Shown here: piece after piece, positions 1-7,221 of the stretch | Numbering within the stretch: position 1 is the stretch's first letter | Layout of the letters: each line of letters opens with the position of its first letter | From: an uncultured Pseudomonadota bacterium | GTDB taxonomy: Bacteria > Lernaellota > Lernaellaia > Lernaellales > Lernaellaceae | Assembly: GCA_937967875.1 (NCBI GenBank) | Contig: CALBTQ010000291.1 | Coordinates: 1 to 9,452, forward strand | Direction of reading: 5' to 3' | Length of the DNA stretch: 9,452 nucleotides | The notes under the pieces: model-generated | What the model saw: only the letters and a program-made list of their open reading frames with translations | The model's database searches: none | Told to the model about the DNA's origin: nothing | Program-made: the position numbers and the translations under genes

Positions 1-1329
1 GTTGAGCGCGACATCATCGCCATTGCGATCGGGTTGGACGAGCAATTCACGCCGGGCCACCCGCAGACCGATTGGGAAATCCTGCCCGTCATGGGCGGAC
101 GCACAGCGGCGGAGGGGCCGAGCTACGTCATCCTTCATTATAAATATTATCTGGACGCCACCGGCGACTGGACGCCGCTGGAGGAACGCTACGGCATGTT
201 GCGCCATTCGCTGATCCATCAGCAGTTGCGCGAGATCTGCCTGCTGCCCTTCTCCGGCGACGAAACGTTCCGCATCGCCATGGCCGCCGCCTTCGGGCAG
301 TGGTTTTACGACGAGTACGCCGACACCGATCTGTCGGCCAACTCCTCGTTCCTCTTCGTCGCCGCCGCCGAGTTTCTCGTCCGTGTCGCCGCACACCTGG
401 GCTACACCGACCACGTGCAGCAGTATGAGGATCTTGCCGCGCTCGTGCGCGACTGCGCCGAGCAATACTACTGGCTGGAGGACGAGGGGCACTACTCGCC
501 CATCGTCGACATCGACACGCTCGAGCCGGACCCGCGCCCCTTCGAGGACGTGAACACCAAACCGTTGTGGACCGGCTACTTGACGCCCGACGACGAAAAA
601 GCCAAGGAAAACATCGTCAACATGATGGCGAAAATCGGCCGCGACGACGGCCTGATGTACACAATGATCGACCCCTTCTACAACTGGCTTAAATGGCTGC
701 TGGACATCGAGGAAGCGGCGATCACCGGCATGAATTACGGCTACGTGCTCGACAACCTCGCGCAGCTGGATCACCCGACCGCCGAAACCGCCTTCCTGAC
801 CTTCGCCGAATTTTTCCACGAATCGGGCAATGTCAGCGAAGGGATGGTCACCGACGATTTCGGCCGCGCCATGTACCTCGAAGAACCCTTCGGCATCGTC
901 AGCGACCTCACCGCGCGCTTCCGCTCGTGGGAAGGCCCGATCGACGTCGCTGCGCAAATTCAATACCTGTTCGGCCTGCAACCGGACGCGGTGAACGATC
1001 GCGTGTTCATCGCCCCGCATCTGCCGGCCGATTGGACCTTCGCCGCGATGGAGGGCATCCGCCTCGGCGAGGCCAGTTTCGACCTGACCGTCGAGGATGA
1101 CGGCGCGGTGCGTACGATCACCCTGGACGACGCCACCGCGACGATCACCGTGGATGCGTGGGTTTCCCTGGCCGGCGACATTGCCGCCGTGCGCGTCAAC
1201 GGCGCGATCGTCACCCCGACCATCCAGCAAGAATGGGGCCGCTCGCGCGCCCGGTTGTCGAGCCTGAGCGCGTCATCGGCGGAGCCGTTGATCATCGAAG
1301 TCGTCAGACCCAGCGCCCGCGCGCACTAG
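1..1329 (+). CDS. Six-hairpin glycosidase-like protein, C-terminal part (5' end missing)
   Basis: The frame is open from base 1 (gtt gag cgc gac...) to the TAG at 1327-1329, so the gene is cut at the left edge. The in-frame TTG at 34 is probably internal, not the start. About 442 residues are visible. The helical part has pairs rich in aromatic and acidic residues typical of the (alpha/alpha)6 toroid of GH15/GH63/GH65/GH78-type enzymes: LPFSGDETFR near residue 83, ANSSFLFVAAAEFL near 113, and YYWLEDEGHYSPIVD near 156. The C-terminal ~120 residues (FGLQPDA...VFIAPHLPADW, then alternating beta strands) look like the beta-sandwich that closes amylo-alpha-1,6-glucosidase-like and rhamnosidase-like proteins. 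The likely role is hydrolysis of a glycan or glycoside. Family, substrate and catalytic acids cannot be fixed from this fragment, and any signal peptide would lie outside. The gene is co-directional with the tRNA 46 bp downstream, with no clear hairpin between them. Confidence 0.6.
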   Translation, partial: VERDIIAIAIGLDEQFTPGHPQTDWEILPVMGGRTAAEGPSYVILHYKYYLDATGDWTPLEERYGMLRHSLIHQQLREICLLPFSGDETFRIAMAAAFGQWFYDEYADTDLSANSSFLFVAAAEFLVRVAAHLGYTDHVQQYEDLAALVRDCAEQYYWLEDEGHYSPIVDIDTLEPDPRPFEDVNTKPLWTGYLTPDDEKAKENIVNMMAKIGRDDGLMYTMIDPFYNWLKWLLDIEEAAITGMNYGYVLDNLAQLDHPTAETAFLTFAEFFHESGNVSEGMVTDDFGRAMYLEEPFGIVSDLTARFRSWEGPIDVAAQIQYLFGLQPDAVNDRVFIAPHLPADWTFAAMEGIRLGEASFDLTVEDDGAVRTITLDDATATITVDAWVSLAGDIAAVRVNGAIVTPTIQQEWGRSRARLSSLSASSAEPLIIEVVRPSARAH

Positions 1330-1375
1330 CCTCTTTCTCTTTGCGTCGGCTCGTGATATTTTTCGACCCGCTTTT

Positions 1376-1449
1376 GCCCCAGTAGCTCAGCTGGATAGAG
1401 CAGCGGACTTCTAATCCGCAGGTCGCGCGTTCGAGTCGCGCCTGGGGTG
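1376..1449 (+). tRNA. tRNA-Arg(UCU)
   Basis: A full 74-nt cloverleaf can be drawn by eye. The acceptor stem is GCCCCAG with CTGGGGT (first pair G-U), and the discriminator is G1449. The D stem is GCTC/GAGC. The anticodon stem is GCGGA/TCCGC around loop CTTCTAA, giving anticodon TCT, which reads AGA/AGG. The variable loop is AGGTC. The T stem is GCGCG/CGCGC with loop TTCGAGT. No CCA is encoded (bases after the discriminator are ATT). A short T run at 1469-1473 follows about 20 bases downstream, without a separate hairpin. The gene sits in the gap between the glycosidase-like gene and the 3' end of the opposing HerA-like gene. A TGATATTT at 1354-1361 could be an extended -10 element, but I see no matching -35. 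Confidence 0.96.
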
Positions 1450-1476
1450 ATTTACTTTACTACAACAGTTTTTAAC

Positions 1477-3825
1477 TTACCGCAGCGGGGCCCAGATGAT
1501 CGCACGTTTGAGCGGCCGAATGTCGGCGCGTTCGGCGGGCACGGGATAGGCCTCGATGCGTTGCGCCTTCTCCTCGAACTCCGCGTAGATTTTCTCCTCG
1601 GTCTCGGCCATCTCGTCGTTGAGTTCCGCGATTTCCGCTTCGAGTGCTTCGAGATCGTCGGCCATTTGCTCGTGCCGACGATGCGCCTGCTGCGCCATGC
1701 GCCGGCTGCGCATGGTGGAAGAAACCGCGCGGCCGATGCTGCGCCGGCGACCGAACAGAAAACCCGCCGCCGATTCGAGCATGCCCGTCACGCTTTCCAT
1801 GTCGCGCGAGCCGGCTTCCTGGCGCTTGTCGTCGAGTTTGCCGCCCAGGCGCCGCCGCTTGTCCTCCAGCCGCGTCAGCTTGGTCTGAAACCGTGCCTGG
1901 ATTTTCTCCAGTTGCGCCTTGGCCTGCTCGTCGGCCAGCTCGGCGCAGCGCTGCGTGAATTGCTCCTCGCTTTCGCCGGGGCGGCTGTACATTTTGAGTT
2001 CGCGGTTGATCAGCAACGGCAGCATCTTGCTGCGCAGAATATAATCGACGAACTGCCGCTCCGCCTGTTCGAATTCCGCCGGATCGTCCAGCCACGCCGG
2101 TAGCGGCAGAAAGCGCGCGTTGGGCGGCGCGGTATCGTTGAAAAACGGCGCCAGATCGGCGCGGGGCGTTTCGTCGTCCTCGTAGGCGGGCAACTGATCG
2201 AACGCGTCGAGCCCGGCGATCACCCGGCTGACAGTCTCATCATAGAGCACCTGCGCCTTCGTGTCGTCGTAACGCACCTGGCAGGCGACGTAGAGCGCCG
2301 GCGCATACAGCGTGTGATCCGGCGAACCCGCATGCTGCCCGCCCGCGCGAAACACCGCCAGCCATTCTGGATCGCGCAACGCCTCGGGCGCGAGGAAATG
2401 GCGCTCGACTCCCGCAATGTTCGGCGGTTGGAAAAGCCCCTCCACTTGCTCTGCCACCGGTTCCGGCGCCGCCGCTGCCGATGCCGTTTGCGGCAGGCGC
2501 GTCAGATCCTCTTTGGTCAGCGGACCGCGCAAAAAGCTCATCGCGAAGCGGCTGCTCACGACCGCCGGTTCGGCTGCATGCACGTTGCGCACGAAAAACT
2601 GGCGCTTGCCCAAACCGGCCAGCGTCCCGGGCAGATCGGCGGGCAGGCCCGGCAGACCGCGCAGGCCGTCGAGCACGCGCCGACGGTCGTTGTCGGTCGA
2701 CAGCCGCCCGACCATCCACACGCCGGCGTTGCTGAAAACCTTGTAGTCGATGTCCATCGGGTTCTGTGTGGCGACGACCACGCCCAGCCCGAAGGCGCGC
2801 GCTTGCTTGAACAACGTGACCAGCGCCGCTTTGCTCGGCGGATTGGCCGGGTGCGGCGGCATCAGTCCCATGACCTCGTCAATGAACAGCAGCGCGCGCA
2901 GGTTCTCGCTGCCGGCCTGCCGCTTCATCCAGGCGACCAGCCGCGAGGCGACCAGCGCGATGACGAACATCCGTTCGTTTTCGTTCAGATGCGCCAGGTA
3001 CAGCACGCAGCAACGCGGCCGCTTTTGCTCGTCCCACAGCAGCGCATCGATGTTCAGCGGCGCTCCCTGCCGCCAGAGCGCGAACGCGGGCGACGCCAGC
3101 AGGCCGTTGAGCTTCAACGCCAAATCCATGCGTCGCTCGGCGGGGAAGAACGCGTCGACGGAAAACACGCCCAGGCGTTTCATCGGCGGATCCTGCACAT
3201 AGGCGATGATCCGCTCCAGCGACGCGGGCTGGCCGTTGTCCCAACAGAAATCGACGATGTTGGAAAGCAGAATGAACTCGCGGCCGGTCAGCGGATCCGA
3301 CGACACGCCGATCAAACCCAACAGCGCACCCACGGCGGTTTTGATCAACTCGCCCTGCGTTTCCACGTCGTCGGTTTCCGGCCGCTCCAGTACGCTGAGA
3401 ACATTCAACGGCAGCGCGGCGGTCGAACCCGGCGTATAGAGCACCGCCGGACACTGCTGCTGCATCTGCTGGATCTGCGCGGCGCCCAAGCCGGCATCGG
3501 CCAGACCCTCGCGCCAACGCTGGGCGGTTTTCTCCGCCAGTTCGTCGAGGGTGACGCCTTCCTTCTCGGCCTGCCCCGCTTCGAGCCAGGGCTTGAAATC
3601 ACCCGCCGACAGCGACGGGAAGCTCAGCAGCAGGTTGGTCATGTCGCCCTTGGGATCCAGAATCAGACTGGGAACGCCCGCCAGGCGCAGTTCCTCGATC
3701 AGATCGATGCACAGGCCGGTTTTGCCCGAGCCGGTCATGCCCACGCACAGCCCGTGAGTGGTCAGATGATTCGCCTTGATCTCGAAGCGGCGGCCGTCCG
3801 CGACCGATTTGCCCAGATACAGCAT
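1477..3825 (-). CDS. HerA/DUF87-type ATPase with coiled-coil-like C-terminal tail
   Basis: A 782-residue P-loop ATPase. Walker A is GMTGSGKT at residues 29-36. It is followed by the HerA-like strand LILDPKGDMTNLL (about 54-66). Walker B is ALLFIDEV at 311-318 (D316, E317). A third conserved block is VVVATQNPMDIDYKVFSNAG (349-368), then GRLSTDNDRRRVLDGL (373-388), the pattern of HerA/FtsK/VirB4-like motors. Residues ~615-760 are very rich in E, K, R and Q and look like two coiled-coil stretches (about 617-672 and 705-760) split by a small hydrophobic and arginine segment. HerA proteins are hexameric DNA translocases, often paired with the NurA nuclease. No nuclease gene lies beside this one, so its role is open (DNA processing, or another ATP-driven machine). 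The ATG at 3825 is preceded by GGGGG 4 bases upstream. The gene ends 27 bp from the tRNA on the other strand and is transcribed divergently from the TauE-like gene. Confidence 0.85.
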   Translation of the reverse strand: MLYLGKSVADGRRFEIKANHLTTHGLCVGMTGSGKTGLCIDLIEELRLAGVPSLILDPKGDMTNLLLSFPSLSAGDFKPWLEAGQAEKEGVTLDELAEKTAQRWREGLADAGLGAAQIQQMQQQCPAVLYTPGSTAALPLNVLSVLERPETDDVETQGELIKTAVGALLGLIGVSSDPLTGREFILLSNIVDFCWDNGQPASLERIIAYVQDPPMKRLGVFSVDAFFPAERRMDLALKLNGLLASPAFALWRQGAPLNIDALLWDEQKRPRCCVLYLAHLNENERMFVIALVASRLVAWMKRQAGSENLRALLFIDEVMGLMPPHPANPPSKAALVTLFKQARAFGLGVVVATQNPMDIDYKVFSNAGVWMVGRLSTDNDRRRVLDGLRGLPGLPADLPGTLAGLGKRQFFVRNVHAAEPAVVSSRFAMSFLRGPLTKEDLTRLPQTASAAAAPEPVAEQVEGLFQPPNIAGVERHFLAPEALRDPEWLAVFRAGGQHAGSPDHTLYAPALYVACQVRYDDTKAQVLYDETVSRVIAGLDAFDQLPAYEDDETPRADLAPFFNDTAPPNARFLPLPAWLDDPAEFEQAERQFVDYILRSKMLPLLINRELKMYSRPGESEEQFTQRCAELADEQAKAQLEKIQARFQTKLTRLEDKRRRLGGKLDDKRQEAGSRDMESVTGMLESAAGFLFGRRRSIGRAVSSTMRSRRMAQQAHRRHEQMADDLEALEAEIAELNDEMAETEEKIYAEFEEKAQRIEAYPVPAERADIRPLKRAIIWAPLR

Positions 3826-4006
3826 GTTGCCCCCGTTGGGTTGTCAAAAATTTTTTTAAGTTTAACCCAAAGCATCAATACTGCGGGCGAAAAAATGCAG
3901 CAAATCGTTCCTTTCTCAACTGGACTGATCGTTCGAGTTTTTTCGGTTGGATTGGCCGATTTCTTATGCTATTTTCCGCCGAATTAATTTGCCGTCGGCG
4001 GTTGCG
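3826..4006. promoter_or_regulatory. Divergent intergenic promoter region
   Basis: This 181-bp gap separates the starts of the HerA-like gene (leftward) and the TauE-like gene (rightward). It must hold both promoters unless one gene is read from elsewhere. It is clearly more AT-rich than its surroundings, with an A5T7 tract at 3846-3857 and a further A run at 3890-3895. I see no convincing operator palindrome. The only inverted repeat noted is CTGC at 3881-3884 with GCAG at 3897-3900, four base pairs, too weak to call. Confidence 0.5.
3947..3975 (+). promoter_or_regulatory. Candidate sigma70-type promoter for the TauE-like gene
   Basis: TTGGAT at 3947-3952, a 17-base spacer, then TATTTT at 3970-3975, with an upstream TG (3967-3968) as in an extended -10. 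The -35 box matches the consensus only at its TTG. Transcription would start near 3982, about 25 bases before the ATG at 4007, which is preceded by GGCGG at 3997-4001. The call is visual only, and the phylum's sigma-factor consensus is unknown. Confidence 0.33.
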
Positions 4007-4744
4007 ATGAATTTCTTCCTGCTCGCTGTGATCGTCTTGCTTGGTTTCACCGTGGAAACGGCGATCGGCTTCGGCTCCACTTTGATCGCCCTGACCCTCG
4101 CCGCCTATTTCATGCCCATCGAGCAGTTCCTGCCGATTTACGTGCCGGTGAATTACGGACTGTTCATCTACATCGTTTTGCGGCACCGGCGGCACATCGA
4201 CGTGCAACGGATCTTCGCGCACATCGTCCCGGCGATGGGTGTGGGTTTGCCGATCGGCCTGCTGCTGTTCAATGTCGTGCGAGGCGACGGCCTGCGGCTG
4301 CTGTATTCACTGTTCGTCATGGCGCTCACGTTGATGCTGTTGGTGCAGAACCTACGCAAACGCAAGGGCGAGTTACCCCGCCTCAAACCCGTTTTTCGCG
4401 TGCCGCTGCTGTTTTTCGCCGGCATCATGCACGGCTTGTATTCGACCGGCGGACCGATGGTCGTGTATTACCTGGCCCGCGAAAACCTCGATAAAATGAA
4501 GTTCCGCAGCACTCTGTGCCTGGTGTGGATCATGATGGGCGCGGGCTTGCTGATCAACTTCCTGTACAAAGGCATGTTGACCATGCAATCGCTGGGCACC
4601 AGCGTGTTGCTGTGTATTCCCTTGCTGTTCGGATTGGTGTTGGGCGAACTGCTCAACCGCATCGTCAACGAGCAATGGTTTCGCCGCATTGTTTTTATCG
4701 TGATGTTTATGGCGGGATTGTTCCTGCTGATCGACCTGCTTTAA
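4007..4744 (+). CDS. TauE/SafE (DUF81) family membrane permease
   Basis: A 245-residue, almost wholly hydrophobic protein with about eight membrane segments (roughly 3-19, 23-36, 44-58, 72-90, 97-114, 131-157, 168-188, 198-215, 226-244; exact number uncertain). Two glycine-rich signatures mark the two halves of the TauE/SafE fold: ETAIGFGS at residues 17-24, and GIMHGLYSTGGPMVVYYLA at 139-157. Family members move sulfite, sulfoacetate, other organosulfonates or related anions across the inner membrane. No sulfur-metabolism gene is in the window, so the substrate is unknown. The ATG at 4007 is chosen because GGCGG lies 5 bases upstream and the protein then opens directly with a membrane helix. 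An in-frame TTG at 3947 would add 20 residues and would lie inside the candidate promoter. The stop overlaps the stop of the opposing RND gene. Confidence 0.85.
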   Translation: MNFFLLAVIVLLGFTVETAIGFGSTLIALTLAAYFMPIEQFLPIYVPVNYGLFIYIVLRHRRHIDVQRIFAHIVPAMGVGLPIGLLLFNVVRGDGLRLLYSLFVMALTLMLLVQNLRKRKGELPRLKPVFRVPLLFFAGIMHGLYSTGGPMVVYYLARENLDKMKFRSTLCLVWIMMGAGLLINFLYKGMLTMQSLGTSVLLCIPLLFGLVLGELLNRIVNEQWFRRIVFIVMFMAGLFLLIDLL

Positions 4745-7206
4745 TTCTGCGCCGCCAGCCGCTTCTTGGCGATGAACTTCGGCTTGAGCATGAAGACGAT
4801 CGTCGGCAACAGCACCAGACCGCCGAGCATGCTGATGACCATCCAGAACGCGAGCAGAATGCCCATTTCCGCCTGGAAGCGCAAGAAGCTGAACATCCAG
4901 AAAACGATGCCCGCGACCATCGTCGAGGCGGTGAACAGCACCGCTTTGCCCGCGGTCGAAATGGCGTTGATCGTCGCCCGGCCCCAGTCGCCGGTCTCGA
5001 TGTACTCCTCTTCCAGCCGACCGATGACATATAGGCCGTAATCCACGCCCAAGCCGACGCCCAGCGACACCACCGGCAGCGTGTTGACGTCCAGGCCGAT
5101 GCCCAGCGCGCCCATCAGCGCATAGGTCAAGTAGTTGGAAATGGCGATCGGAATCATGAACAACAACCCGGCCACCACCGAACGGTAGGCAACCATGCAC
5201 ATGATGAACACCAGCGCGAAAGCCAGCGCCGTGACCTTTGCCTCGCTCATGAAAATTGCCTCGTTGATCGCCGCAAGCAGGCCGCCGTAATTGCCCGCCA
5301 ATCGATAAGACGCGCCTTCGACCGGATGCCCGGCGATGTACTCTTTCGCCGCGGCCACCACTGTGCGCAACGTTTCACCTTTGTGGTTTTTGATATTCAC
5401 CGCCACGTTGGCGTCTTTGAAATCGTTGGTGATGAACCGCGCCAGGTCGCCCGGCTCAGTGCCGGAAAAGAGAATTTCCAGATACAGCCCGGCCTCGCGC
5501 GGATCGTTGGGAATCAGCTCCCACTTCGGGTTGTCGCCGTGCATGATGCGGGTGATTTCCGGCAGCAGGTCGGCGATTGATTGCGTGGAGTGCACCTCCT
5601 CCAGCTTTTCCAGATGCCGTTGCAGGCCCTCCATGTTGCGCAACACCAGCGGCGATTTGACCGCGCTGCGCGATTCGCCTTCCAAGATGATCGACAGTTG
5701 CTCGGTGTTGCCGAATTTCTCGCCGATCTTCGCCGTGTCCATGTTGTACACCGAATCGGGCCACAGCAACGGCGTGCCGGGGTGCACGTCGCCGATCTTC
5801 AAATTGCGCGCGAAGAAGAAACCGATCACAAAGATGATCAACGTGCCGATGATGATCGGCCAGCGCGCTTTGCCCTGCCCGGTTTCGCCCAGCCAGACCA
5901 GGAAGCGGTTGAGCGGGCTGCCGACTTTCGGCTCCGGATGGCGCGGCGGCGGCAGGATCGACAGGATCACCGGGTTGAACAGCATGTCCGACACGATGAT
6001 CGACAGCACCCAGAAGCCGCCCATCAACGCCAGCTTTTCCATCAGCGGAATCGGCGTGAGAATGACGATGAACACGCCCGCCGCGTCGGTGATGATCGAA
6101 AGCATGCCCGGCTTGAACAAGCCGCTGTAGGTGGCCACCGCGGCGCGCTGACGATCCTGATGGCGCACGTATTCCTCCATGAACCGTTCCATCAACTGCA
6201 CCGAGTGCGACAGCGCACGCGCGCTGATGACGAAGGGCACGACGATCACCAGCGGGTTGAAGTGCGCGCCGATCAGACCCAGCAGGCCCAGGCCCCAGCA
6301 CGCGGAAATAAGCATCGTAACCACCGGAATGATCGTCCCGCGAAAATCGCGGAAGTACAGAAACAGCACCAGGATGATCGAAAAGACGGTCAGCAAAAAG
6401 ATTTTATTCAACTGCGGAAACTGGCGGTGCACCGTGCCCAGCAGGATCGGCCGGCCGATCATGTGGATCTTCGTGTTGTCGTCTTCCTCCTTGCGCACGA
6501 TGTTTTCGATCGCCGTATACAGATTGTCGTCGAGGGTGAAGGGCAAGCCTTCGATCGCCCCCTGCAACGCTGCGATGTCCTGTTGCGGATCGCGCTCCTC
6601 CAAGCGGGCGATGCGCTCGACGATCTGCCGCAGCGATTCGGCGGGCGACTCCAGGCCGCGATCGAAGAATCCGGCGACGATCAGCGCCGCCTTGTCGTCC
6701 AGCGACACCAGCGAGCCGTGCAACCGGCCGGTCGTGTAGATGTCGCGCTTGACCCGCGCGATGTCCTCGGGCGTTTCGGGCACCTCCGGCCACATGATCG
6801 GATCGGATTTCTGATGCGCCAGCCCCTCGGACTGGTCGAGGTACGTTTTCTTGACCTTGCGTTGCGCAATCGAAAGCACCTGGTAGTTGTTCACCGCGGG
6901 CAGCAATTCCATCGCCTTGGTGATGTTCTTGATCTTTTTCAGGTTCTCGGTGGTGAAAATGTCCCCCTTGTCCACGACCAGCGCGATCAGGCTGACGTTG
7001 GCGCCGCCGAAAATCTGCTCGTATTCGACGTACGTTTTGACGTATTCGTGATCCTTGGGAAACAGATCGATCGTCGGCGTCTTCAACGTGATTTTCGTCG
7101 CCTGCCAGGCGAAGAACAACGTCAAGAGAATGATGATCGCCAACGTGAAATAACGATAGCGAATGATAAACTCGCCCGTCCGCTCGATTAAGCCTTGCTT
7201 GTTCAT
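4741..7206 (-). CDS. RND/MMPL-family exporter (HAE3-like), inner-membrane pump
   Basis: An 821-residue RND-superfamily transporter built as two repeated halves. Each half has one membrane helix, a large periplasmic domain and five more helices. Helix 1 is at ~18-34, periplasmic domain 1 at ~35-265, and helices 2-6 at ~267-418. Helix 7 is at ~449-467, periplasmic domain 2 at ~468-654, and helices 8-12 at ~656-806. The second half carries the RND motif GVGLGVDYGLYVIGR (716-730; D722, Y723), expected to serve proton relay. The matching part of the first half reads VPFVISARALSHSVQ (323-337) and lacks the Asp-Tyr pair. Length fits the single-subunit MMPL/HAE3 class, which exports lipids and hydrophobic compounds (MmpL3 and HpnN are relatives), rather than the ~1050-residue AcrB class. 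It is the last gene of a three-gene operon, 15 bp after the propeller gene, with weak purine-rich GAAG and AGAGAGA upstream of the ATG. The substrate is not known. Confidence 0.9.
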   Translation of the reverse strand: MNKQGLIERTGEFIIRYRYFTLAIIILLTLFFAWQATKITLKTPTIDLFPKDHEYVKTYVEYEQIFGGANVSLIALVVDKGDIFTTENLKKIKNITKAMELLPAVNNYQVLSIAQRKVKKTYLDQSEGLAHQKSDPIMWPEVPETPEDIARVKRDIYTTGRLHGSLVSLDDKAALIVAGFFDRGLESPAESLRQIVERIARLEERDPQQDIAALQGAIEGLPFTLDDNLYTAIENIVRKEEDDNTKIHMIGRPILLGTVHRQFPQLNKIFLLTVFSIILVLFLYFRDFRGTIIPVVTMLISACWGLGLLGLIGAHFNPLVIVVPFVISARALSHSVQLMERFMEEYVRHQDRQRAAVATYSGLFKPGMLSIITDAAGVFIVILTPIPLMEKLALMGGFWVLSIIVSDMLFNPVILSILPPPRHPEPKVGSPLNRFLVWLGETGQGKARWPIIIGTLIIFVIGFFFARNLKIGDVHPGTPLLWPDSVYNMDTAKIGEKFGNTEQLSIILEGESRSAVKSPLVLRNMEGLQRHLEKLEEVHSTQSIADLLPEITRIMHGDNPKWELIPNDPREAGLYLEILFSGTEPGDLARFITNDFKDANVAVNIKNHKGETLRTVVAAAKEYIAGHPVEGASYRLAGNYGGLLAAINEAIFMSEAKVTALAFALVFIMCMVAYRSVVAGLLFMIPIAISNYLTYALMGALGIGLDVNTLPVVSLGVGLGVDYGLYVIGRLEEEYIETGDWGRATINAISTAGKAVLFTASTMVAGIVFWMFSFLRFQAEMGILLAFWMVISMLGGLVLLPTIVFMLKPKFIAKKRLAAQN

Positions 7207-7221
7207 GTCTCTCTGCTTCGT
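7207..7221 (-). promoter_or_regulatory. Ribosome-binding segment of the RND gene
   Basis: The 15 bases between the propeller stop (7222-7224) and the RND ATG (7204-7206) read, on the - strand, acgaagcagagagac. GAAG ends 9 bases before the ATG, and AGAGAGA ends 1 base before it. There is no full GGAGG. There is no room for a promoter or terminator here, so the two genes should be co-transcribed. Confidence 0.45.

Noticed and set aside
1450..1476. T-tract after the tRNA as a rho-independent terminator
   Set aside because: There is a T5 run at 1469-1473 but no GC-rich hairpin directly before it apart from the tRNA itself, 20 bases away.
3841..3846. Perfect TTGACA (- strand) upstream of the HerA-like gene, as a -35 box
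   Set aside because: It lies only 15 bases before the ATG at 3825. A -10 at proper spacing would fall inside the first codons and none fits, so it is probably chance in an AT-rich gap.
3881..3900. CTGC...GCAG inverted repeat in the divergent intergenic region
   Set aside because: The stem is only four base pairs with a 12-base loop and no T run in the right place. It is too weak for an operator or terminator call.
2314..3987. Long + strand open frame (557 codons) opposite the HerA-like gene
   Set aside because: It is rich in Arg, Gln and His with no recognisable motif, as expected for an antisense shadow of a GC-rich gene. The opposite strand encodes a clear ATPase with Walker motifs.
3947..4006. 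TTG at 3947 as the start of the TauE-like gene (20 extra residues)
   Set aside because: The added residues are not membrane-like, no ribosome-binding site precedes this codon, and it overlaps the candidate promoter. The ATG at 4007 has GGCGG at good spacing.
5581..7191. Long + strand open frame (536 codons) opposite the RND gene
   Set aside because: Its composition (Arg, Asp, Gln, His) reflects antisense GC-rich codons. The RND protein on the - strand has helices and motifs in the right order, so this is a shadow.
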